Origin: a virus
Virus record (IMG/VR): IMGVR_UViG_3300042516_001063
Location: 1-25,612 of that record
Direction: 5' to 3' (one strand)
DNA: 25,612 nt
Under the pieces are notes generated by a model. It was not told where the DNA came from and did no database searches. It was given only the letters and a program-made list of their open reading frames with translations. Positions 12,671-20,287 of the stretch are shown in pieces. The translations under genes were made by a program, and so were the position numbers. Within the stretch, counting starts at the first letter, position 1. Every line of letters begins with the position of its first letter.

Positions 12671-14350
12671 ATGAAACCTGTTCAATCATTACTATCAAGT
12701 GCAGACGGTAACTACCGCGCGCAGTTGAATGAAACAAAAGGTCTAGTAAACAAATGGGAAAAAACCGGTTTACTAGAAGGTATGTCAGCCGAATATGACA
12801 AGCATGGTATGGCTATTATGCTAGAAAACCAAGCAAAACAATTAGTACAAGAAGCTAATGCAACTGGTACGGCAGCTAACTCTGAGCAGTGGGCTGGTGT
12901 AGCTCTTCCATTGGTAAGACGTATCTTTGCTGAAATCGCAGCTAAAGACTTCGTTTCTGTACAACCAATGAATCTACCTTCAGGTCTAGTATTCTATTTG
13001 GATTTCAAATATGGTACTTCTGTAGCAGGATTTAATACTTCTAATACAAGTTCTGATCCTACTAAACCTGGATACCAAAATAATTCAGTATTTGGTGTTA
13101 CTAATGACACTGTAGATCCTTCACAAGGTCTTTATGGTGCTGGAAGATTTGGTTACTCAATCAACGATCAAGTAACTGTAGCTTTATTAGCATCTGGTAG
13201 CCACGCTCCAGCAGCGACATCTGCATCTGTAGTAGCTGTTACTCCAGGTCTTGCAGCTGATGATAGCGTATTTAACTGGGATACTAAGTTTATCTCTACA
13301 TATTCAGGGTCTACAGCATTCAAGAAAGTGACAGTATCAACTGCATCATTCTCTAATCCTGATCTTAAAGGTGTAAGAGCATTTACTATTAGTGGTTCTA
13401 GCGCTGCCGTAATTGCAGGACAATTCGCGCAATTTACTTCAATCAATGAAACTGCAGGAACTATCACATTCCTAGTATCAGGATCAATATCTGCTACAGG
13501 AGCTGCTGTTCCAGTATCTGTTACTTACCAAGTACAACCTACACCTGCATCACGTGGTGATTTTGAAGATGCTACTGGTGGTTCTAGCAACATTAATATC
13601 CCAGAAATCAATGTAGAATTGAAATCTGATCCTATCACTGCTAAGACTCGTAAGTTAAAAGCAATCTGGACACCAGAATTTGCTCAAGACTTGAACGCTT
13701 ACCATTCAATTGATGCTGAAGCTGAATTGACTTCAATGTTGTCTGAGTATATCTCTATGGAGATCGACCTAGAAATCTTGGATATGTTGATTCAGAATGC
13801 AGTAACAACTGAATATTGGTCAACTCAAGTTGGTGAGTATTGGAATGGAAACGGATTTACTTCTGATTCTGCAACAAATGCTGCATCTGCTTATAACCAA
13901 GGTCAATGGTTCCAAACATTAGGAACTAAAATCCAAAAAGTATCTAACAAAATTCATCAGAAGACATTAAGAGGTGGTGCGAACTTCCTAGTATGTTCTC
14001 CTGACGTAGCTACTATCCTAGAGTCTATCCCAGGATATGCAGCAGATACTAATGGTGACAAAATGCAATTTGCAATGGGTGTTCAGAAGGTAGGTATGCT
14101 TAATAGCAGATTTACAGTTTACAAGAACCCTTATATGTTGGAGAACACAATCCTATTAGGATATCGTGGTGCTCAGTTCCTAGAAACAGGTGCTGTGTAC
14201 GCTCCATATGTACCGTTGATCATGACTCCTCTAGTATACGATCCTACAAACTTTACTCCAAGAAAAGGTGTAATGACGAGATATGCTAAGAAAGTAGTGC
14301 GTCCGGAATTTTATGGTAAAATTTATGTTAAAGGTTTACAATCAGTATAA
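12671..14350 (+). CDS. 23: Major capsid protein (T4 gp23-like)
   Basis: A 559-residue HK97-fold capsid protein. Key similarity to gp23: EQWAGVALPLVRRIFAEIAA (about 72-91), KDFVSVQPMN, LVFYLDFKYG, then after a variable part KSDPITAKTRKLKAIWTPE, AQDLNAYH, a helix AEAELTSMLSEYISMEID, and near the end APYVPLIMTP and FTPRKGVMTRYAKK. The probable maturation cut is after Glu61 (LVQE|ANATGT), close to T4's cut after Glu65. Residues about 165-300 are Ser/Thr/Val-rich and beta-like, an inserted outer domain probably replacing the T4 insertion domain. T4 gp23 is 521 residues. GC and codon choice are higher than in neighbours. A strong terminator follows 30 bases downstream. Confidence 0.95.
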   Translation: MKPVQSLLSSADGNYRAQLNETKGLVNKWEKTGLLEGMSAEYDKHGMAIMLENQAKQLVQEANATGTAANSEQWAGVALPLVRRIFAEIAAKDFVSVQPMNLPSGLVFYLDFKYGTSVAGFNTSNTSSDPTKPGYQNNSVFGVTNDTVDPSQGLYGAGRFGYSINDQVTVALLASGSHAPAATSASVVAVTPGLAADDSVFNWDTKFISTYSGSTAFKKVTVSTASFSNPDLKGVRAFTISGSSAAVIAGQFAQFTSINETAGTITFLVSGSISATGAAVPVSVTYQVQPTPASRGDFEDATGGSSNINIPEINVELKSDPITAKTRKLKAIWTPEFAQDLNAYHSIDAEAELTSMLSEYISMEIDLEILDMLIQNAVTTEYWSTQVGEYWNGNGFTSDSATNAASAYNQGQWFQTLGTKIQKVSNKIHQKTLRGGANFLVCSPDVATILESIPGYAADTNGDKMQFAMGVQKVGMLNSRFTVYKNPYMLENTILLGYRGAQFLETGAVYAPYVPLIMTPLVYDPTNFTPRKGVMTRYAKKVVRPEFYGKIYVKGLQSV

Positions 14351-14380
14351 TAACTGAAAGTACTCTAAACATTAGTGTTA

Positions 14381-14411
14381 AAGGGGCTCGATTAATTTCG
14401 AGCCCTTTTTT
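14381..14411 (+). terminator. Strong rho-independent terminator after the major capsid gene
   Basis: GGGCTCGA (14384-14391) pairs with TCGAGCCC (14398-14405) around a TTAATT loop, extended by a G-T and two A-T pairs, and followed by six T. It would end the scaffold-capsid transcript. Confidence 0.93.
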
Positions 14412-14445
14412 CATGTTTAATTTTGAATTCTACGGCAAAATACTT

Positions 14446-14453
14446 ATATTTAT
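14446..14453 (+). promoter_or_regulatory. ATATTTAT motif before the GIY-YIG gene
   Basis: The octamer lies 14 bases before the ATG at 14468 and downstream of the capsid terminator, so this gene would need its own promoter. Promoter role inferred from recurrence. Confidence 0.42.
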
Positions 14454-14467
14454 ATAAAATAACAATT

Positions 14468-15163
14468 ATGGTAATTTATGAAACAATCAATTTAATTAAT
14501 AATAAACGTTACATCGGACAAGATTCGAATGATAATCCAAACTATTTAGGGTCTGGATTTCTGCTTAAAAAAGCAATTGAAAAGTATGGTCGTGAAAATT
14601 TCCTTAAAGTTATAGTAGAACGGTGTGAAACTAAAGAACAGTTAGATCGACGAGAAAAGTATTGGATAGAAATAACTAATGCACAAACATCAGATAACTA
14701 TTATAATATTGTACAAGGTGGCTCTGGTGGTGATAATTGGATGGGTAGAAAGGGTTCCAAGGAATATGAAATATTCAAACGTAAAATGAAAGCTATTCGT
14801 AAGCGACAAAAAAGTTTACCACACACAGAACAAACTAAAGAAAATCAAAGAAAAGCTGCTGTCGACAGATATACCCAAAAATGGTTTCAAAATAAATACG
14901 GTACTGAACTAGGTGAAATAAAGTTCAAAGAACGTAGTAATATGCTATCAAAACAAAATTCCGGTGCTAATAATGGTGCATACAAACATATAGACAGAGA
15001 GGAATTTAGAAAAGATGTACTGTCAGGCTTAGATAAACCAACCATACAAAAGAAACATAACCTAGGATCTACAGCGTTTACTAATAAAATGTTAGATGTA
15101 TTTAATACAAGTAAAATACGAGAAGCTAGAAAGCTATATAATTCTACTCTAGTACAACCATAG
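14468..15163 (+). CDS. GIY-YIG homing endonuclease, free-standing
   Basis: A 231-residue protein from ATG 14468; a longer frame from 14423 would start before the promoter-like motif and add residues not typical of the family. The N-terminal 90 residues are a GIY-YIG nuclease: VIYETINLINNKRYIGQ holds the two signature elements (IY at 3-4, YIG at 15-17), followed by YLGSG, the KAIEKYG helix, catalytic-type Glu63 in EKYWIE and YYNIVQGGSGG. The C-terminal half is basic and probably binds DNA; the last 55 residues (KPTIQKKHNLGSTAF) look like a helix-turn-helix. It is inserted between the capsid and phoH genes and likely cuts the matching site in related phages, like the seg genes of T4. Confidence 0.88.
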   Translation: MVIYETINLINNKRYIGQDSNDNPNYLGSGFLLKKAIEKYGRENFLKVIVERCETKEQLDRREKYWIEITNAQTSDNYYNIVQGGSGGDNWMGRKGSKEYEIFKRKMKAIRKRQKSLPHTEQTKENQRKAAVDRYTQKWFQNKYGTELGEIKFKERSNMLSKQNSGANNGAYKHIDREEFRKDVLSGLDKPTIQKKHNLGSTAFTNKMLDVFNTSKIREARKLYNSTLVQP

Positions 15164-15181
15164 TTACCCATCATTAACCTA

Positions 15182-15199
15182 GTATTATTTTTATAATAC
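15182..15199 (+). repeat. AT-rich hairpin after the GIY-YIG gene
   Basis: GTATTAT (15182-15188), four T, ATAATAC (15193-15199): a perfect but AT-rich 7-bp stem with no good T-run after it. It may be a weak terminator or mRNA processing structure. Confidence 0.35.
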
Positions 15200-15282
15200 C
15201 TGTTATACCAATATAGAAATATCATGTTAATTCCCTTGTTTAAGATTTATTCAATAACCTACAATAATGATTAGTAAAATAG

Positions 15283-15290
15283 ATATTTAT
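15283..15290 (+). promoter_or_regulatory. ATATTTAT motif before phoH
   Basis: The octamer lies 13 bases before the ATG at 15304, at the end of a 140-base gap. It could drive phoH and the four coupled genes that follow. Confidence 0.42.
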
Positions 15291-15303
15291 AAGAAATAAC
15301 TTT

Positions 15304-15999
15304 ATGGAACAATTTGCAGGTGAAACCAAAAATAAACCTAGTAACGAAAAAAGAAAACCCAAAGGGGAGATAAAATTTCAAGTTACGCTAAATAATGAAC
15401 AGAAAGAAGCTAAGCGTCTTATATTAGCTAATGATATTACAATATTAAAAGGGCAAGCAGGTTCCGGAAAATCATTAGTTGCAGTGCAGATAGCATTAGA
15501 CTTATTATTTAAACGAGAGGTAGAAAAGATTATAATTACAAGACCTTTAGTTACGTCAGGTGAAGATACCGGGTATTTACCAGGAGGAATAAAAGAAAAG
15601 ACAGATCCATTTACAGCACCAGTATACGATAATATGTACAGATGCTATGGTAAAGAAAAGATTGATAAATGTGTAGTAGATGGTACTATAGAAGTTATTC
15701 CTTTTGCATTTATGCGAGGCAGAAATATGACAAATGCAATAATTATAGCAGACGAATGTCAAAATATTACTCATAAACAAATGGAACTTTTATTAGGTCG
15801 TATGTGTAAAGGAAGTAAAATGATATTATGTGGCGATAATGCTCAGATAGATTTGAAAGATAAAAGACAATCAGGATTTGACTTTTTATGTAAACATATG
15901 AAAGACGTTAACGGATTCGCTCAGTTCTCACTTAAAACTAATCATAGACATCCAATAGTAGAGGATATACTTAAAATATATAAAGAATTCAATGATTAA
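15304..15999 (+). CDS. phoH: PhoH-like ATPase
   Basis: A 231-residue P-loop ATPase of the PhoH family, common in marine phages. Walker A is GQAGSGKS (50-57), ITRPLV (78-83) and GYLPGG (90-95) are PhoH-typical, Walker B is IIIADECQN (146-154), GDNAQID (177-183) is the sensor-like motif, and SLKTNHRHPIVEDIL closes the domain. Family function is unsettled (RNA helicase or ribonuclease-related, phosphate-starvation-linked in bacteria). Length is that of the single-domain phage type. Unlike the four genes after it, it has no KLxxLL leader, so it is probably a cytoplasmic protein. It overlaps the next gene by eight bases. Confidence 0.93.
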   Translation: MEQFAGETKNKPSNEKRKPKGEIKFQVTLNNEQKEAKRLILANDITILKGQAGSGKSLVAVQIALDLLFKREVEKIIITRPLVTSGEDTGYLPGGIKEKTDPFTAPVYDNMYRCYGKEKIDKCVVDGTIEVIPFAFMRGRNMTNAIIIADECQNITHKQMELLLGRMCKGSKMILCGDNAQIDLKDKRQSGFDFLCKHMKDVNGFAQFSLKTNHRHPIVEDILKIYKEFND

Positions 16000-17227
16000 A
16001 CTAACAAACTTACTTAATGAAGACCTTCGAGCCTGGTTTGGTAAAGGAGGCAAAGGTGGTGTAGGTGGCGGTGGATGGGACCGATATAATTCATCGGGAA
16101 ATAGAATTGGTAAATGTGGTGATGCAAAAGAAGGAGATGCGTATTCAGCTTGTCTATCAAAAGAAAAAGCTAAAAAGTTAGGTAAAGCTGGTAGAGCAGC
16201 ATTTGTGAAAAGAAAAAGAGCTGCACAGAAAAAAGGTGGGGATGCTAAAAAAGGTGGTGAACAAACAAAAGGTCAAAACCCAATTAAAGTAAAAACTGGT
16301 ATCAAAAAGGAAATTATACTGAGAGAATATACTCCTAGTAATCCTGCGGATATCGATAAAGCTATTAAGGAAATAGAAAAATTAGGTGTACGCAATCCAC
16401 TCAACCCTAAAGAAATCGTAATTGATGATAGTGTAATAATAGAAGTAAGTAATTGGGATAAACGTTTATGGTTTTCTAGTTTGTATTCTATCGATAAGGG
16501 TAAAGGTAATGCTACGGTTGTAATGAAAAAAATTATGGATATTGCCGACAAGTATAAAGTAAACGTCGCATTGGACCCGCATCCGTTTGGAACTGGGACT
16601 GGTAGACTAAATCGAGCCCAGTTAGTTAACTTTTATAAGAAGTTTGGATTTGAATTTGAAGATGGTGAGGAAGATTTTGGTGATATGGAAAGAATTGCTG
16701 AAATTTCAGAACGTCTTAATTTGTTTCTAGAGAAAAATGTACCTACCGATAAATCGAAATGGTCGTACTATAAAGCACAAGCCAAAAAGAAATTTGATGT
16801 ATATCCATCAGCTTATGCAAATGCATGGGCAGCAAAAAAGTACAAAGCAGCCGGTGGTGGATGGAGAACTACCAATGAAAATCATGAACAGACCATGTGT
16901 ACAGAATGTGCAATTAAACTCATGAATTCGTTAAAAGAATCGGTTATAACAGAAGCTGAATATCAAGGTAGAACAGTTACATTAAATAAGCCTACTCGAG
17001 GCGATGTTGCTAAGTATAAGGTATATGTTACCAATGATAAAGGTAATGTAGTTAAAGTAAATTTTGGGGATAAAAAAATGTCGATCAAAAGAGATGATCC
17101 TGCAAGAAGAAAATCTTTTAGAGCTAGACACAAATGTGACCAAAAGAAAGATAGAACTACTGCAGGTTATTGGAGCTGTAAAATGTGGTCTACAAAACCA
17201 GTAAGTAAAATATTACAAGGAAAATGA
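15992..17227 (+). CDS. Multidomain protein: DUF5872-like + GNAT-like + Cys/Arg C-terminal module, with capsid-targeting leader
   Basis: A 411-residue mosaic. Residues 1-10, MIKLTNLLNE, form a leader ending in a Leu-X-Glu prohead-protease site. Residues about 11-80 (Gly-rich, then GGWDRYNSSGNRIGKCGDA and YSACLSKEKAKKLGK) match DUF5872-like phage modules. A middle part (about 112-245) has LDPHPFGTG and LVNFYKKFGFEFE, which look like the acetyl-CoA/C-terminal part of a GNAT acetyltransferase, low certainty. Residues 257-291 (WSYYKAQAKKKFDVYPSAYA) are a lysine- and Tyr-rich unit, then MCTEC (302-306). ITE|A (319-321) is another protease site before a C-terminal module with RRKSFRARHKCDQ and YWSCKMW. 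The last module occurs on head proteins in other T4-like phages, in my recollection. Possibly a packaged polyprotein. Confidence 0.75.
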   Translation: MIKLTNLLNEDLRAWFGKGGKGGVGGGGWDRYNSSGNRIGKCGDAKEGDAYSACLSKEKAKKLGKAGRAAFVKRKRAAQKKGGDAKKGGEQTKGQNPIKVKTGIKKEIILREYTPSNPADIDKAIKEIEKLGVRNPLNPKEIVIDDSVIIEVSNWDKRLWFSSLYSIDKGKGNATVVMKKIMDIADKYKVNVALDPHPFGTGTGRLNRAQLVNFYKKFGFEFEDGEEDFGDMERIAEISERLNLFLEKNVPTDKSKWSYYKAQAKKKFDVYPSAYANAWAAKKYKAAGGGWRTTNENHEQTMCTECAIKLMNSLKESVITEAEYQGRTVTLNKPTRGDVAKYKVYVTNDKGNVVKVNFGDKKMSIKRDDPARRKSFRARHKCDQKKDRTTAGYWSCKMWSTKPVSKILQGK

Positions 17228-17946
17228 TTAAGCTAAAACCATTATTAGAATATTCATATAAATCATCAAAGATTTTTGATTTTGATGATACTTTAGCTAC
17301 AACAGATACTAAAGTAAAAGTTACGCATAACGATGGTGCAGAATCGCTACTGTCCCCTGCTGAATATGCAGTATATAAACCGCAACCTGGAGATAAGTTT
17401 GATTATAAAGAGTTTGATAGAATGTTACGTTCGCCAAAACCAATTGATAAAATTTGGAAACTTTTGGTAGCAGCAACAAAAAACCCAGCAAACAAAGTAA
17501 CAATATTGACAGCTAGAAGATTAGCGTTCCCTATTAGATACTGGTTAAAACGAATGGGGTTAGATGTATATGTAATTGCAGTAGGTGGTAGTGACCCGCA
17601 ATTAAAAGTAAAATGGATAGAAGCCGAAATAAAAAAAGGAGCAACAGATATAACATTTATTGATGATTCACATAAGAATGTAGATGCAGTAGCAAAATTA
17701 GGTGATGATTACCCATTAGTTTCAGTTAAATCATTAACGCCAGAACAATCTGGGTCACTTAAAGAGTTTGCTTTTGGAGCAACAATGAACGCCCAAGAGT
17801 TAGCCAGACACTTAAAGAAACTTAAAAAGTTAAAGGGGTATATGGCAAAACAAGGTGATAAAATGGTTCCGTATCCAAATTTGGAAAAAACAGTTGTGGG
17901 TGCGAAATTATTAACAGGACCAAATCCATTGAAACTTAAAAAATGA
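17224..17946 (+). CDS. HAD-family phosphatase-like protein with capsid-targeting leader
   Basis: A 240-residue protein overlapping the previous gene by four bases (ATGA). The leader MIKLKPLLE (1-9) ends in Leu-X-Glu. The HAD motifs follow: IFDFDDTL (motif I, nucleophile Asp19 and Asp21), VTILTARR (motif II, Thr96), Lys128/130 (motif III) and ITFIDDSHKN (motif IV, Asp147-Asp148). This layout resembles the phosphatase half of T4 polynucleotide kinase and related small phosphatases; substrate unknown. The final 60 residues are Lys-rich (LKKLKKLKGY, then PYPNLEK) and outside the HAD core. All four motifs are intact, so it is probably active. Confidence 0.87.
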   Translation: MIKLKPLLEYSYKSSKIFDFDDTLATTDTKVKVTHNDGAESLLSPAEYAVYKPQPGDKFDYKEFDRMLRSPKPIDKIWKLLVAATKNPANKVTILTARRLAFPIRYWLKRMGLDVYVIAVGGSDPQLKVKWIEAEIKKGATDITFIDDSHKNVDAVAKLGDDYPLVSVKSLTPEQSGSLKEFAFGATMNAQELARHLKKLKKLKGYMAKQGDKMVPYPNLEKTVVGAKLLTGPNPLKLKK

Positions 17947-18821
17947 AACTCAAAGATCTTATACCTAAACCTATTAATGAATGTGTAGTAGCTACTATAC
18001 ACTTAAATGGTGAGACTATATTAGCTAAGAATAGAGATAGAAAGTATAGTCCTACTATTGAAATAATCCATGAACTTATTGATGGTGTTGAAGTTGTATA
18101 TATACACGATACTATTACAGATTGGTCAGAGGGTATGAATGAATATGGTATTGGTATTATTAATGCATCTTTACTAGTTCATTATGATGAAATTGAAGCT
18201 GATATTGCAACTGGTAAAGTAGATTTTGATAAAGATAAAAAAGGTGTACAACCGTCTTATGATGGCTTAAAGATTAGAAAATCGTTATCTAAACATAAAT
18301 TAGGACAAGCAATAAAATCTATCATAGAATTTGCAGGTGAAGATAAAAAAGATGTAGGTGTAAAAGGTATGACAATGGCTGCCAATCCAGAACATTCGTT
18401 TGTTATAGAACTAACATCAGAACATTTACCAGTAATTAAGAAGATAGATAGCCCTAAAGTAACAGTTAGAACTAATCATGGTATATCTTATCCAGAAACA
18501 GGATACACATCAGGAGAGAAACGAAAGTCATCTTTATCTAGAAAAGAAATTGCAGAAAAAGAATTGGAGAAAGTAACTGATTCTACACAAATATTAAATG
18601 TGTTATCTAAACAATATACAGACGATAATTTTCTGAATCCTTACAGAAGAAACAATAATTATAAAATGTATACAACCGGACAGATAATGATGAATCTAGA
18701 TAGATTAGAATTTAACTTTAGATGGGACACAAATCATTCTAAATTTAACGGTGTTGTAAATAAATTACCTAAAGATTATACTCCAAAAATAAAAATAACT
18801 TTAACAGAAGAAATCAAATGA
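17943..18821 (+). CDS. Ntn-hydrolase-like protein (choloylglycine hydrolase/acyltransferase C45 type) with possible protease-activated Cys
   Basis: A 292-residue protein overlapping the HAD gene by four bases. After a 13-residue leader (MKLKDLIPKPINE) comes Cys14, then a strand and AKNRDRKYSP (28-37), NEYGIGIINAS (66-76), GMTMAANPEHSFVIE (142-156) and VRTNHG (175-180). This order is that of N-terminal-nucleophile hydrolases of the choloylglycine hydrolase and penicillin-acyltransferase-like families: Cys as N-terminal nucleophile, Arg/Asp of NRD, Asn of the middle strand, and RTNH. These enzymes need the Cys at the mature N-terminus. Here INE|C is a T4-type protease site, so gp21 could expose it. 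Substrate unknown (amide, acyl-lactone or peptidoglycan-like are possibilities). Confidence 0.78.
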   Translation: MKLKDLIPKPINECVVATIHLNGETILAKNRDRKYSPTIEIIHELIDGVEVVYIHDTITDWSEGMNEYGIGIINASLLVHYDEIEADIATGKVDFDKDKKGVQPSYDGLKIRKSLSKHKLGQAIKSIIEFAGEDKKDVGVKGMTMAANPEHSFVIELTSEHLPVIKKIDSPKVTVRTNHGISYPETGYTSGEKRKSSLSRKEIAEKELEKVTDSTQILNVLSKQYTDDNFLNPYRRNNNYKMYTTGQIMMNLDRLEFNFRWDTNHSKFNGVVNKLPKDYTPKIKITLTEEIK

Positions 18822-19081
18822 AATTAAAAGATTTATTAGTAACAGAAAATTTCGGTGGACCTGGTAAAATGATATTACCAGCAAACCATAAAGCAGGATT
18901 ACGAGTACCTAAAGGTGGCTCTTGTTGTGCTAATTGTAAATATTGGGCGCCAGAAGAAGAAGTATGCGTTAGTAAGTACTATATAAAATGGGCAGGTACT
19001 AGTACTATACCATATAAGGCAGATGAATATTGCACTAATTGGTGGGAACCGATACCTAAAAAGATTGCAAAAGACCAGTAA
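18818..19081 (+). CDS. Small Cys-rich metal- or FeS-binding protein with KLxxLL leader
   Basis: An 87-residue protein overlapping the previous gene by four bases. It opens with MKLKDLLVTE, the same leader type as its three neighbours (Val-X-Glu site after residue 10). The body has CCANCKYW (36-43), Cys50, then YCTNWW (71-76). The spacing C37-x2-C40-x9-C50-x21-C72 with nearby aromatic residues recalls high-potential iron-sulfur proteins, but spacing differs from the classic type and a zinc site is also possible. Function unknown; same operon and probably the same destination as the HAD and Ntn proteins. Confidence 0.7.
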   Translation: MKLKDLLVTENFGGPGKMILPANHKAGLRVPKGGSCCANCKYWAPEEEVCVSKYYIKWAGTSTIPYKADEYCTNWWEPIPKKIAKDQ

Positions 19082-19151
19082 TAAGTTTATGTATGATATA
19101 AATTAAAAGGTTATACTCCAGATACAGCATACGTTTTAAATTTAAGTCAAT

Positions 19152-20270
19152 ATGAAAAATTTATCTAAAGAAGAGTTATTGAGTAGATTGGAAGCAATCA
19201 ACAGAAGTAATGCTATTATTTACTTTGATCTTAATGGTATTATATTAGGTGTTAATGACATTTTTTTGAAAACAATGGGATATGGTTCTGGTAATCACGA
19301 AGAACTCATCGGTAAACACCATAGCACTTTTGTATGTGAGGAGTACTCAAAATCACTTGAGTATGAGAAATTTTGGGATATATTAAGAAGCGGTAAGTAC
19401 TATGAAGGAGAATTTGAAAGAAGAAGAAAGGATGGAAGTCTTATTAATCTTCAAGCAACGTATAACCCTATTTTTAATGAGGATGGTAAGATTACTAAAA
19501 TAATGAAAATTGCTACCGACGTTACAGCAATTGTCGATAGCAAAAAACAAATAGATGCAATTAACCGAAGTACTGCCCTTATTAGTTTTAATGCTGATGG
19601 AATTATATTAGATGCGAATCCTATATTTTTAGAAACTATGGGGTATAAGTTCAATGAAAAAGATAAAGTCATTGGGAAGCATCATAGTATTTTTGTGAGC
19701 TATGAATATTCAAAGTCTGATGAATATGTTAAGTTTTGGGAAAATTTAAGAAAAGGTAAGTTCTTTGATGGAATATTTGAAAGGAGAAAAGTAGATGGTT
19801 CTACTATTTATTTACAAGCATCATATAATCCTGTAGTTGACAGTAAAGGTAATATTACTAATGTAGTTAAAATTGCAACTAATGTTACTAATGCTGTAAA
19901 TGATAAGAAAAAAATAGACGACCTTTCAAGAAATTTAACAGTTGAATTAGAAAACTCTAATAATCTTAGGGCTGCATTAGAGATAGAAAAAAATAATGTT
20001 TTAGAGGATTTAGAGGCAACAATTAAAAAAAGTCAAAATGAATTAATCGGAACTATTGTTAAGACTGCATTAGCAGTTATAGTTAGTGTTGGGTTTATAA
20101 CAACTATAATGTATTCATTTGCAATTCTATCAAATAAGGATACTCAAATAATTGGATCAACATGGAGTAATATGTTTAGTGTATTACTTACCAATGCATT
20201 TTCTATCGTGGGAACTATTATGGGTATTAAATATGCCACATCAGACGATAAACAAAATAAATTAAATTAA
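19152..20270 (+). CDS. Tandem PAS-domain membrane protein next to the lysis genes
   Basis: A 372-residue protein. It has two PAS domains, about 16-127 and 135-246, which repeat each other closely: both contain an IxxFxxxGIIL strand, FLxTMGY, IGKHHS, EYSKS, a FW helix, FERRxxDGS, LQA(T/S)YNP and KIAT(D/N)VT. This arrangement resembles the PAS domains of bacterial chemoreceptors and Aer-like sensors. A coiled coil (252-297) follows, then two hydrophobic helices (about 301-326 and 338-360) that may form a membrane hairpin, with no kinase or methyl-accepting domain. It lies 70 bases after the cargo cassette and 17 bases before a holin-like gene. The cofactor (haem, flavin or none) cannot be read from sequence. 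It may sense a host signal and act at the membrane. Confidence 0.85.
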   Translation: MKNLSKEELLSRLEAINRSNAIIYFDLNGIILGVNDIFLKTMGYGSGNHEELIGKHHSTFVCEEYSKSLEYEKFWDILRSGKYYEGEFERRRKDGSLINLQATYNPIFNEDGKITKIMKIATDVTAIVDSKKQIDAINRSTALISFNADGIILDANPIFLETMGYKFNEKDKVIGKHHSIFVSYEYSKSDEYVKFWENLRKGKFFDGIFERRKVDGSTIYLQASYNPVVDSKGNITNVVKIATNVTNAVNDKKKIDDLSRNLTVELENSNNLRAALEIEKNNVLEDLEATIKKSQNELIGTIVKTALAVIVSVGFITTIMYSFAILSNKDTQIIGSTWSNMFSVLLTNAFSIVGTIMGIKYATSDDKQNKLN

Positions 20271-20287
20271 AATAAAATCAATATCCT

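Noticed and set aside
14423-14467. Longer start for the GIY-YIG gene
   Set aside because: It would place the start before the promoter-like motif, and GIY-YIG domains normally begin within a few residues of the signature.
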